A stretch of 48,401 nt of DNA from the NCBI RefSeq assembly GCF_014651115.1, contig NZ_BMWG01000012.1, forward strand, positions 1-48,401. The letters run 5' to 3'. The translations under genes were made by a program, and so were the position numbers. This document shows, piece by piece, positions 40,829 through 48,330 of this stretch. The notes under the pieces were generated by a model that saw only the letters and a list, made by a program, of their open reading frames with translations, made no database searches and was not told where the DNA came from. This stretch comes from Streptomyces inusitatus. Its GTDB lineage: Bacteria; Actinomycetota; Actinomycetes; Streptomycetales; Streptomycetaceae. Each line of letters opens with the position of its first letter. The first letter of the stretch is position 1.

Positions 40829-41257
40829 TCAGGCTTCCACGGTGACCTTCTCCGGGGTGAGGCCCGCGGTGAAGTGGACGGCGGGCCAGTAGCCGTCGAG
40901 GAAGTGTTCCTCGCCGACCTCCTCGTAGTGGAGCGCGAAGGCTCCCGAGGGGCCGATGACCACGGTGGTCGGGTTCATCGAGGCCAGGAAGCCGGCGGCC
41001 TCCTCGGCGCTCTCGTCCCCCTCGGCTCCCCACGCCCACAGGAAGGCGGTCCCCTCCTCGCTCAGCCGGGCGAAGGCCGCGAGCACCGCCCGGGCCTGCG
41101 GCAGGAGCGCCTCGACCGTCTCGCGGTCGGCGTCCTCGAAGCTCAGGGACACCTGCCGGCCGGCCGCCGGGACGGTCACGTACCGCTGCCGCAGGATGTC
41201 GTCCACGCCGAAGCCCGCGACGGTGCGCCCCGCCGCGGTGTTCTCACGCTCGTCCAT
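40829..41257 (-). CDS. Uncharacterised 142-aa protein
   Basis: An acidic soluble protein with DDILRQRYVTVPAAGRQVSL, VLAAFARLSEEGTAFLWAWG and HYEEVGEEHFLDGYWPAVHF. It reads like a small alpha/beta domain with no catalytic motif. The ATG overlaps the end of the MFS gene by 14 bp, so it is the second gene of that operon. I cannot name a family. Confidence 0.7.
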   Translation of the reverse strand: MDERENTAAGRTVAGFGVDDILRQRYVTVPAAGRQVSLSFEDADRETVEALLPQARAVLAAFARLSEEGTAFLWAWGAEGDESAEEAAGFLASMNPTTVVIGPSGAFALHYEEVGEEHFLDGYWPAVHFTAGLTPEKVTVEA

Positions 41258-42461
41258 CTGTCCCCGCTCCTCGCTCTCGCCGTCTTCCCGCGCAGGGTTT
41301 CACGCCGGGGAGCGCGGCCAGCAGCTGGACGGCGGCGGCGGTGAGCAGCGCGCCCGGCAGCGACCACAGGGCGAGGGGCCCGGCGAGGGCCGCGCCCGCG
41401 GCGAAGCCGGTGAGTTTGAGGCTCGCGCCCGTGGTGAAGACCTGGGCCCGCAGCCGGCCGGGGGCTTCCCGGTGGCGTATCGCGAACAGGGCGGTGAGCT
41501 GGGCTCCCTGGCCGACCCCGGCGAGCACCACGGCCGCCGCCAGGGGTACGGGGGCGGCGGTCGCGGCGAGCGCCGTCGCGGCGGCCAGCAGGAGGGCGCT
41601 CACGGGGAGGACCGTGTCGGGGCTCGGGGGGCCGTGGCGGCGGGCGGGCAGGGCGCCCGCGGCGAGCGCGACGACGGCGATCCCGGTGAGCAGGAGGGCC
41701 CCGTGACCCGCGCCGCCCAGGGCGCGCTCCCCGAGCAGCGGGGCGCAGGCGACGAGCATGCCCTCGCCCGCGCAGGAGACCGCGGTGACGGCGGTGGCCC
41801 GGGCGAGCGGCGGGACGCGGGTGATGGCGCGGAACCCGGCGGCGATCTCGGAGGCGATCCCGGCGGACAAGGGGTACGGGGGTGCTCCCGCCGTGCGCCG
41901 GGGCAGCCGCAGGGCGGCGGGCAGCGCCAGGCAGATCAGGACGGCGGAGGCGACGACCCCGGCCCGGGCCCCGGCGAGCTGCGCGGTCCCGCCTGCCAGC
42001 GCGGGGCCCGCCAGTGCGGCGGCGTTGAAGGTCAGCGCGTCGAGCGCGCCCGCGCGGGGCAGTGCTCCGGCGGGGACCACGTTCGGGAGCTGGGCGCTCC
42101 AGCCGCCCGCGAGGGCGGGGGCGAGGAGTCCCGCGGCGACCGCGATCAGGACGGTCCAGCCGAGCGGGGCCCGGCCGAGGCAGACGAGGACGGCGGTCAG
42201 CGCGAGGGCGTGTCCGGCGAGCACCGCCGCGAGGAGGCGGCCCGGGGCGGGCGAGCGGTCCAGGAGTACGCCGATGAGCGGGCCGCCCACGGCCGCCGCG
42301 GCCGTGGCCCCGGCGAGCAGGGCCGAGGCCGAGGCGGGCGAGCCGGTGACGGCGAGGCCCGCGAGCAGGAGGGCGGGGCCGGACATCTCGTCGCCGGTGC
42401 GGGCGGCGGTGGCACCGGCCGTCCAGCTCCACAGCCGACGCCGGGGGTGACGCTTTTCCAT
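41244..42461 (-). CDS. MFS transporter
   Basis: The 405-aa product is strongly hydrophobic with about 12 helices and few charged loops; GGPLIGVLLDRSPAPGRLLAA near residue 60 resembles MFS motif A. Helices contain unusually many Ala, Gly and Pro. Substrate unknown. Start uncertain: ATG 42461, or GTG 42470 with a -10-like TTACCT 7 nt before it. It is divergent from a CGNR zinc-finger gene with only 56 bp between them. Confidence 0.8.
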   Translation of the reverse strand: MEKRHPRRRLWSWTAGATAARTGDEMSGPALLLAGLAVTGSPASASALLAGATAAAAVGGPLIGVLLDRSPAPGRLLAAVLAGHALALTAVLVCLGRAPLGWTVLIAVAAGLLAPALAGGWSAQLPNVVPAGALPRAGALDALTFNAAALAGPALAGGTAQLAGARAGVVASAVLICLALPAALRLPRRTAGAPPYPLSAGIASEIAAGFRAITRVPPLARATAVTAVSCAGEGMLVACAPLLGERALGGAGHGALLLTGIAVVALAAGALPARRHGPPSPDTVLPVSALLLAAATALAATAAPVPLAAAVVLAGVGQGAQLTALFAIRHREAPGRLRAQVFTTGASLKLTGFAAGAALAGPLALWSLPGALLTAAAVQLLAALPGVKPCAGRRRERGAGTDGRA

Positions 42462-42479
42462 CCCGGGCACGGTACGCAG

Positions 42480-42508
42480 GTAACTCAAATATGCGCCAGA
42501 TGCGTTAC
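42480..42508. promoter_or_regulatory. Divergent promoter region, MFS / CGNR
   Basis: An AT-rich island has the dyad GTAAC-19 nt-GTTAC (42480-42484, 42504-42508). Overlapping the right arm, TTACAT/TACATT lies 6-7 nt before the CGNR ATG. The left arm gives TTACCT for the other direction. Binding of one regulator could control both genes. Confidence 0.45.
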
Positions 42509-42517
42509 ATTCGCCGG

Positions 42518-43132
42518 ATGGTGACATCAGACGGCGGCACCTGGTCCGCCCGGCACGCGGTGGAGGCCGCCGCCCGGCGGACGGCGGCCCTGGTCAACGT
42601 ACTGACGGCGCGGGAGGCCCCGTCGGCGGCGGCCGTCGTCGCGGTGCTGCGCGAGCACGGCGAGCCGGGAGAGCTCGATCTCTCCGAGCGCGACACCGCC
42701 GAGATGCGCGCGGCGGCCCTGCGGCTGCGCGAGGTCTTCGCCGCGCCGGGGGCGGCGGAGGCGGCGGCGCGGCTCAACGGGCTGCTGGCGCTCACCGCCG
42801 GGTCGCTGCGGCTCACCTCGCACCGGGGCGCGTCCCCCTGGCACCCCCATCTCGACAGCCATGACGACGCGCCCTGGGGCGAGTGGCTGCTGGCCTCCTC
42901 CGCCCTGGCGCTGACCGTCCTCGTATGGGACCGGCAGTGCCCGCCCGGCGGCCTCTGCGCCTCGGCGAGCTGCGGAAACGTCTTCCTCACCCAGGGGGCC
43001 GGGCCGCCGCGCCGCTACTGCTCCCGGCGGTGCGCCACCCGTGAGCGGGTCGCGGCCCACCGGCGGGCCAAGGCCGCCGAAGGGCGACAACCGGCCGATG
43101 AGATGGATCAAGTCCCGATTGTCCGGCGGTAG
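42518..43132 (+). CDS. CGNR zinc-finger (ABATE-type) protein
   Basis: The 204-aa protein has an N-terminal helical domain (AVEAAARRTAALVNVLTARE) and a C-terminal zinc finger CASASCGNVFLTQ...RRYCSRRCATRERVAAHR near 150-187, with the CGNR-type pattern (here CGNVF) and four Cys. Such proteins are thought to be stress-linked transcription factors. The adjacent divergent MFS gene is its likely target. ATG 42518 appears leaderless; an in-frame ATG at 42491 is also possible. Confidence 0.83.
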   Translation: MVTSDGGTWSARHAVEAAARRTAALVNVLTAREAPSAAAVVAVLREHGEPGELDLSERDTAEMRAAALRLREVFAAPGAAEAAARLNGLLALTAGSLRLTSHRGASPWHPHLDSHDDAPWGEWLLASSALALTVLVWDRQCPPGGLCASASCGNVFLTQGAGPPRRYCSRRCATRERVAAHRRAKAAEGRQPADEMDQVPIVRR

Positions 43133-43159
43133 TTGACGCCTCCGGACTAGGCTCCCGGC

Positions 43160-43567
43160 ATGACTTTCGCCTTCAGCGACTCCGCGCGCCGGATTCTCGA
43201 CGAGCCGCATCTCGCCACCCTCGCCACCCTCTTCCCCGACGGCAGTCCGCAGACCTCGGTCGTCTGGCTCGGCGTCGAGGGCGAAGAGGTGATCATCTCC
43301 TCCCAGCGAGGCAGGCAGAAGGTCAAGAACATCGAGGCCGACCCCCGGGTCAGCCTGAGCGTCTGCGACCCCCGGCAGCCGGACCGCTATATCGAGGTGC
43401 GCGGCACGGCGACGGTGGTCGAGGACACCGGCCGCCGTACGGCGGTGCTGCTCGCGGAGAAGTACGACGGGCCCGGCGCGGGCGTGGCCTATCTGGAGCT
43501 GCCGCCGGAGGATGTCCGGGTCGTGCTGCGGATCGCTCCCAGCCGGGTGACGGGCTTCGGCGCGTAA
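43160..43567 (+). CDS. PPOX-class F420/FMN-dependent oxidoreductase
   Basis: The 135-aa split-barrel protein opens with ARRILDEPHLATLATLFPDG, then SPQTSVVWLGVEGEEVIIS, KVKNIEADPRVSLSV and RYIEVRGTATVVED, the pattern of F420-dependent PPOX enzymes. TAGGCT lies 6 nt before the ATG with no ribosome site (leaderless). It follows the CGNR gene by 27 bp. Confidence 0.9.
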   Translation: MTFAFSDSARRILDEPHLATLATLFPDGSPQTSVVWLGVEGEEVIISSQRGRQKVKNIEADPRVSLSVCDPRQPDRYIEVRGTATVVEDTGRRTAVLLAEKYDGPGAGVAYLELPPEDVRVVLRIAPSRVTGFGA

Positions 43568-43589
43568 GCCGTCAACGGCGCGGGCCCGC

Positions 43590-44165
43590 TCAGGCGGCGG
43601 ACTGGAGGCACAGGCTCCAGCGCCGGGCCCGGCCGGTGAGGACCAGGGTGGAGAGCGGGCGTACATCCACGCTCCAGTAGGCGTGGGGCGGCGCGTTGAG
43701 CGCGTACACCAGCGCCGCCCGTACGACGGAAGGCTCGGCGACGGCGACGACGGAGCCGTCGTCCCCGGCCGGGCGGGTGTCCAGCCAGCCGCCGATCCGC
43801 CCGATGAAGGCGAGGAGCGACTCGCCGCCGTGGGGCGCTGAGCGCGGGTCGCCGAGCCAGCAGTCGACCGCGCCCGGCTCCACGGCGGTCACCTCGGCGA
43901 GGGTCCGGCCGCGCCAGCGCCCCATGTCGCAGTCGCGCAGCCCGGGCTGGGCCATCGGCGCGAAGCCGAGCGCCTGGGCGGTGGCGCGGCTGCGCGGGCT
44001 CGGTGAGCAGTAGCGCAGTTCGGCGGCGTTGAGCGGTACCAGGGCGTGCGCGGCGAGCCGCACCTCGTCCCAGCCCGCGCCGTCGAGCGGCCGGTCGTCG
44101 TCGAAGCGCTCCGCGAGCAGGGCGGAGCTGCGAGCGGCAGCCACCAGCGTGATCCGGACACTCAT
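43590..44165 (-). CDS. Histidine-phosphatase-fold protein lacking both catalytic histidines
   Basis: The 191-aa sequence follows the phosphoglycerate-mutase fold: PLDGAGWDEVRLAAHAL, LRYCSPSPRSRATAQALGF, DCDMGRWRGRTLAEV and GGESLLAFIGRIGGWLD. In active members the first strand ends in RHG; here it reads ITLVAAARSS. The second His normally sits in a VSHGGVIR-like strand; here it is VVAVAEPSVVRAA. The scaffold and the CSPSPRSRATAQ block are intact, so it is probably a non-catalytic binding protein. Start ATG 44165; a longer in-frame ORF is open to 44267. Confidence 0.82.
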   Translation of the reverse strand: MSVRITLVAAARSSALLAERFDDDRPLDGAGWDEVRLAAHALVPLNAAELRYCSPSPRSRATAQALGFAPMAQPGLRDCDMGRWRGRTLAEVTAVEPGAVDCWLGDPRSAPHGGESLLAFIGRIGGWLDTRPAGDDGSVVAVAEPSVVRAALVYALNAPPHAYWSVDVRPLSTLVLTGRARRWSLCLQSAA

Positions 44166-44241
44166 GGCGAGATGGTGTGCCTGAAGCCCCGGAGCGGTCA
44201 AGGGGACAGAACGGTCCACTCCGGTACCGGCGGTCCAGGGT

Positions 44242-45747
44242 TCACCCGCTGTTCCCGCCCCCGTCACCCTTTTCCGGTCCAGGCCCCGGCCTCGGTCCGG
44301 GCCCCGGTCCCGGCTCCAGTACTTCGTCGGCCGCCGTGCGGAGCCTGCGCACCCCCTCGGCGATCTCCTGGCCGCCCGCCACTCCGGCGAAGCTGAGCCG
44401 CACCCGCCCGGCCGGGGGCTCCGCGCAGAAGTAGGGGCGGCCCGGGGCGAGCGCGACGCCCGCGCGCAGCGCCGCGGCGAGCAGCAGGGTGTCGTCCGCG
44501 CCGTCGGGCAGCCGGAGCCAGAGGTGATGGCCCCCGGACGGGAGGTGCGGAAGGGTGAGTTCCGGCAGTTGGCGGCGGAGGGCGGCGGCCATGATGTCGC
44601 GGCGGGTCCTCAGTTCGACGGCGAGGGCGCGCAGATGGCGGCTCCAGCCGGGCGCGCCGACCAGTTCGAGGGCGGCCTCCTGGAGCGGCCGGGGTACGAA
44701 GAAGTTGTCCACGACATGGATGGCGCGCAGCCGTTCGAGGACCGGTCCGCGCGCGGCGAGCATCCCGACCCGCAGGCTGGGCGAGGTGACCTTGGTCAGC
44801 GAGCTGACATGGACCACCACGCCGTCGGGGTCGTCGGCGGCGAGCGGGCCCGGCGGGCGGCCCGCGTCGTCGTGGGCCAGTCGGCGCGCGAAGTCGTCCT
44901 CGACGATGAAGGCCCCGGCCGCTCGGGCGATGCGCAGCACCTCGGGGCGGCGGGCGGGCGAGAGCACCGCGCCGGTCGGGTTCTGGAAGAGCGGCTGACA
45001 GACGAAGACCCGGGCCCCGGTGGCCCGGAAGGCGGCGTCGAGCAGTTCGGGGCGGACGCCCTCGGCGTCGAGCGGGACGGGTACGGGCCGCAGCCCGGCC
45101 GCGCGGGCGATGGCGAGCATGCCGGGGTAGGTGGGCGATTCGACGAGCACGGGCGCGCCGGGCGGGGCGAGCGCGCGCAGCGCGGTGGTCAGGGCGGACT
45201 GGCCGCCCGCCGTGACCAGCACATCGGCGGCGGCGACGGTGGGGCCGAGCCCCTGGGCGAACCATTCGCGCAGCTCGGGCAGGCCCTCGGAGGGGGGTCG
45301 GCCCCAGGCTCCGGGGCGGCGGCCGGCGCGGGCGAGCGCCGCCGCCATGGCCCGCTCGGGCTGGAGCGAGGGGTGCAGATAGCCGCCGTTGAACTCGATC
45401 ACGCCGGGCGGCGGCGCGGCGAGGGTGACCAGCACCCCGGAGGCGTCGACGGTGCGCGGCACGGCGTCGGCAGAGGCGTCGGCGCTGAGGGCGACCTCCT
45501 GCCAGGAGGTGTCCCCGGCGTCGGCCGTCCGGGCGCGGGGCTCGGCGCGGAACGCGCCCGCGCCGGGGCGGGTGACGACCAGCCCCTCGGCGGTGAGCCG
45601 GGCGAGGGCGCGGGAGACGGTGACCGGGGAGACCCGATGGCGTTCCACCAGGGCTCGGCTCGATGGCAGCTTCTCGCCTGATGAGTAGCGGTTGAACTCC
45701 TGGCGCAGGATTCCGGCCAGTTCGGTGACGCTGCTACGCTCGTGCAT
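44242..45747 (-). CDS. MocR-type regulator (GntR HTH fused to aminotransferase)
   Basis: The 501-aa protein has a GntR winged helix at residues ~5-70 (GEKLPSSRALVERHRVSPVT, then VSRALARLTAEGLV) and a fold-type I aminotransferase domain from ~115 (GGQSALTTALRALAPPG, QPLFQNPTGAVLSP, EDDFARRL). The PLP lysine is in SSLTKVTSPSLRVG. The extreme C-terminus is Gly/Pro-rich. MocR proteins bind PLP and often regulate a divergent gene, here an EamA transporter whose ATG overlaps this gene's ATG. Confidence 0.92.
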   Translation of the reverse strand: MHERSSVTELAGILRQEFNRYSSGEKLPSSRALVERHRVSPVTVSRALARLTAEGLVVTRPGAGAFRAEPRARTADAGDTSWQEVALSADASADAVPRTVDASGVLVTLAAPPPGVIEFNGGYLHPSLQPERAMAAALARAGRRPGAWGRPPSEGLPELREWFAQGLGPTVAAADVLVTAGGQSALTTALRALAPPGAPVLVESPTYPGMLAIARAAGLRPVPVPLDAEGVRPELLDAAFRATGARVFVCQPLFQNPTGAVLSPARRPEVLRIARAAGAFIVEDDFARRLAHDDAGRPPGPLAADDPDGVVVHVSSLTKVTSPSLRVGMLAARGPVLERLRAIHVVDNFFVPRPLQEAALELVGAPGWSRHLRALAVELRTRRDIMAAALRRQLPELTLPHLPSGGHHLWLRLPDGADDTLLLAAALRAGVALAPGRPYFCAEPPAGRVRLSFAGVAGGQEIAEGVRRLRTAADEVLEPGPGPGPRPGPGPEKGDGGGNSG

Positions 45748-46657
45748 GAGAGTACAGAATAGCGCTACCGTTACCGCGCCGATAGCGGTCACCGCCCCGG
45801 CCGCGGGCGGCGGCACCCTGCTCGCCGTGCTGGGCGTGGTGGCCTTCTCCCTCACCTTCCCGGCCACGGTCTGGGGCCTGGAGTCCTTCGGCCCCTGGTC
45901 GCTGGTGACGGTCCGCGGCGCGCTCGCGGCGCTGATCGCGGGCGGTTTTCTGCTGGCGCTGCGGGTCGCCCCGCCCGAGCGCCGCCACTGGGGGTCGCTC
46001 GCGGTGGTGGCCGCCGGTGTGGTGGTGGGATATCCGCTGCTGACGACGCTCGCCCTGAAGACCTCCAGCAGTTCGCACGCCGCCGTGGTGGTGGGGCTGC
46101 TGCCGCTGACCACCGCCTGCTACGCGGCGGTGCGCGAGGGCAGGCGGCCCTCCCGCGCCTTCTGGCTGGCGGCGACCGCCGGAGCGGCCGTCGTGATCGT
46201 CTTCACCGTGTCGCAGAGCGGGGGCTCGCTCCGGAGCGGCGATCTGTATCTCTTCGGCGCGCTGCTGGTGTGCGCCGCCGGTTACACCGAGGGCGGCCGG
46301 CTGGCCCGCGAGATGCCCGGCTGGCAGGTGATCGGCTGGGCCCTGGTCCTGTGTCTGCCGCTGATGCTGGCGGGCGCGGCGGCGGCGCTGGCCGTGGAGC
46401 CGGTGCGGCTGACGGTCCCGGGAGTGACCGGACTGCTCTGGGCGGCCGCCGGATCGTCCTTCCTCGGGCTGTACGTCTGGTACCGGGGCATGGCCGCGAT
46501 CGGCATCGCCCGGGCGAGCCAGCTCCAGCTGGCGCAGCCCCTGCTCACCCTCCTCTGGTCGGTGGCGCTGCTGGGCGAGGAGCTGACCCCCGCCGCCCCG
46601 CTCGCGGCCGTGGCCGTCCTGGTCTGCATCGCGGTCACCCAGCGGGCCAGGAGCTGA
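45746..46657 (+). CDS. EamA/DMT-family transporter
   Basis: The 303-aa membrane protein has ten predicted helices in two related halves (GLESFGPWSLVTVRGALAAL in the first, SSFLGLYVWYRGMAAIGIAR and LQLAQPLLTLLWSVALLGEE in the second), as in drug/metabolite exporters. Start ATG 45746 shares the sequence CATG with the start of the divergent MocR gene; TACGCT lies 5 nt upstream. The pairing suggests the MocR protein controls export of a metabolite, perhaps related to PLP or an amino acid. Confidence 0.88.
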   Translation: MRVQNSATVTAPIAVTAPAAGGGTLLAVLGVVAFSLTFPATVWGLESFGPWSLVTVRGALAALIAGGFLLALRVAPPERRHWGSLAVVAAGVVVGYPLLTTLALKTSSSSHAAVVVGLLPLTTACYAAVREGRRPSRAFWLAATAGAAVVIVFTVSQSGGSLRSGDLYLFGALLVCAAGYTEGGRLAREMPGWQVIGWALVLCLPLMLAGAAAALAVEPVRLTVPGVTGLLWAAAGSSFLGLYVWYRGMAAIGIARASQLQLAQPLLTLLWSVALLGEELTPAAPLAAVAVLVCIAVTQRARS

Positions 46658-46747
46658 CCGTCACGGGCGGGGCCCCGGGGTGCGCCGTAGACTCGACAGT
46701 ACGGATCGCCGGACGGATCACCGCCCTTGCGAGGAGGTCGCTTTCCG

Positions 46748-46942
46748 ATGCATGCGAGCGTGGGCGACAAGCTGCTGGTGCACGGCAGGACCGTGGGCGT
46801 GCACGACAGGGTCGCCGAAGTCGTCGAAGTGCTGGGACCCGAGGGCTCGCCCCCGTACCGCGTCCGTTTCGAGGACGGGCACGAGACCGTGATGTCCCCC
46901 GGCCCCGACTGTGTGGTCAGGCCGCACGAGCACGCCCTCTGA
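46748..46942 (+). CDS. DUF1918-domain small protein
   Basis: The 64-aa protein reads VGDKLLVHGRTVGVHDRVAE and VLGPEGSPPYRVRFEDGHET, a small all-beta SH3-like fold (DUF1918). Function unknown. GAGGAGG lies about 10 nt before the ATG, and a -10-like TAGACT at 46688-46693 is a likely promoter element. Confidence 0.9.
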   Translation: MHASVGDKLLVHGRTVGVHDRVAEVVEVLGPEGSPPYRVRFEDGHETVMSPGPDCVVRPHEHAL

Positions 46943-46965
46943 CAGGGCCCGCCGGGGCCGGGGCG

Positions 46966-48201
46966 TCAGCCGGGCGGGAGCACCCTGCTCGGATAGTGGT
47001 CCGCCACCACCCTGGCCATCGCGCCGTTGCGGTCCGCCCCGACCTCCTTGGCCGAGAAGAAGAAGTGCCCGCGCACCTCCTCGTACTCGCGCGCCAGCGT
47101 CAGATGGCGGGAGAGTTCCGCCGGGTCCTGCCAGGCGGCCGGCTGCGCGGGGTCGCCCGCCTTGTAGAGCGCCTCGCCGATGCAGAGATCGACGCCCGTC
47201 CCCCGGACTGTCTCGCTCCACCAGGGCAGCAGTTTGGCGTAGTCCGCCGCGGCGAAGCCGATGTTCCAGTAGACCTGCGGTACGACATGGTCGATCCAGC
47301 CCTGCCGGACCCAGGTACGGGTGTCGGCGTACAGATCGTCGTACGTCTGCACTCCGGCCCTGGTGTCCGAGCCGCGCGGGTCGGTCGCCGCGTTGCGCCA
47401 GACGGCGAAGGGGCTGATGCCGAACCGTACGCCCGGCCGGGCCGCCCGGATCCGCGCGGACATCTCCCGCACCAGCCGGTCGATGTTGTCGCGCCGCCAG
47501 GCCGCCCGGTCGGCGAAGCCCGTGCCGTACCGCGCGTAGGTCTCGTCGTCGCCGAAGGTCTGCCCGGCGACCGGATACGGATAGAAGTAGTCGTCAAAGT
47601 GGACCGCGTCGATCTCGTAGCGGCGCACCGCGTCGGTCATGGCGTCCTGGACGAAGGCCCGGACCTCGGGGATCCCCGGGTTGTAGTAGAGCTTCCCGCC
47701 GTACGGCAGGACCCACTCCGGATGGCGGCGCGCCGGGTGCTCCGGCACCAGCCGCGAGGGGTCGGTGTGTGTCGCGACCCGGTAGGGGTTGAACCAGGCG
47801 TGCAGCTCCAGGCCCCTGCGGTGGGCCTCGGTCACGGCGGTGCCGAGCGGGTCCCAGCCGGGGTCCCGGCCCTGGACGCCGGTCAGATACTGCGACCACG
47901 GCTCGTAGGGCGAGGGCCACAGCGCGTCGGCGGCCGGTCTGACCTGGAGGACGACGGTGTTCAGCCGGCGCGCCACGGCGGTGTCGAGATGAGCGGTCAG
48001 CTCCTCGCGCTGCCGCTCCGCGCTCAGCCCCGCCCGGGACGGCCAGTCGCGGTTGGTGACGGTCGCCAGCCACATGCCCCGGAACTCGGGGTGCGCGCTG
48101 TGCCGACGCGGCGCGGCCGCCGCGTCGCCCGCCGTCCCCAGGGCGGCCAGCGCCCCGACCGCCGCGCTCGCCACGAAGCCCCGTCTCCCGATCCGCGCCA
48201 T
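46966..48201 (-). CDS. Secreted GHL10-type glycoside hydrolase (Tat)
   Basis: The 411-aa product has a twin-arginine signal GRRGFVASAAVGALAALG and a TIM-barrel of the GHL10/DUF187 type (PF02638-like): FRGMWLATVTNRDWPS, NTVVLQVRPAADALWPS, HAWFNPYRV, DAVHFDDYFYPYP and QVYWNIGFAAADYAKLLPWW. It should act on an extracellular glycan. GAGGTGG lies 4 nt before ATG 48201. A longer in-frame start at 48264 would encode an 18-bp duplication and bury the Tat signal. Confidence 0.92.
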   Translation of the reverse strand: MARIGRRGFVASAAVGALAALGTAGDAAAAPRRHSAHPEFRGMWLATVTNRDWPSRAGLSAERQREELTAHLDTAVARRLNTVVLQVRPAADALWPSPYEPWSQYLTGVQGRDPGWDPLGTAVTEAHRRGLELHAWFNPYRVATHTDPSRLVPEHPARRHPEWVLPYGGKLYYNPGIPEVRAFVQDAMTDAVRRYEIDAVHFDDYFYPYPVAGQTFGDDETYARYGTGFADRAAWRRDNIDRLVREMSARIRAARPGVRFGISPFAVWRNAATDPRGSDTRAGVQTYDDLYADTRTWVRQGWIDHVVPQVYWNIGFAAADYAKLLPWWSETVRGTGVDLCIGEALYKAGDPAQPAAWQDPAELSRHLTLAREYEEVRGHFFFSAKEVGADRNGAMARVVADHYPSRVLPPG

Positions 48202-48213
48202 GCGCCACCTCGC

Positions 48214-48249
48214 GTCGCTCGGTCCCTGCCAGTCGCTCGGTCCCTGCCA
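48214..48249. repeat. 18-bp perfect tandem duplication
   Basis: GTCGCTCGGTCCCTGCCA occurs at 48214-48231 and 48232-48249, immediately upstream of the GHL10-type gene. Confidence 0.92.
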
Positions 48250-48330
48250 GCAGCATGCCCGCACCCAGGGTCTGTCTCACACCCCTGTGCGGAGTAACGT
48301 CTAGGGTCTGCCGTTTGGGTTAGGGTGGGG

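Noticed and set aside
42491..42517. Upstream ATG of the CGNR protein at 42491
   Set aside because: It would place the -10-like TTACAT inside the gene, and there is no ribosome site; ATG 42518 is preferred, though not proven.
46966..48264. Longer start of the GHL10-type protein at 48264
   Set aside because: It would translate the 18-bp duplication and bury the Tat signal; ATG 48201 has a ribosome site and begins the signal peptide correctly.
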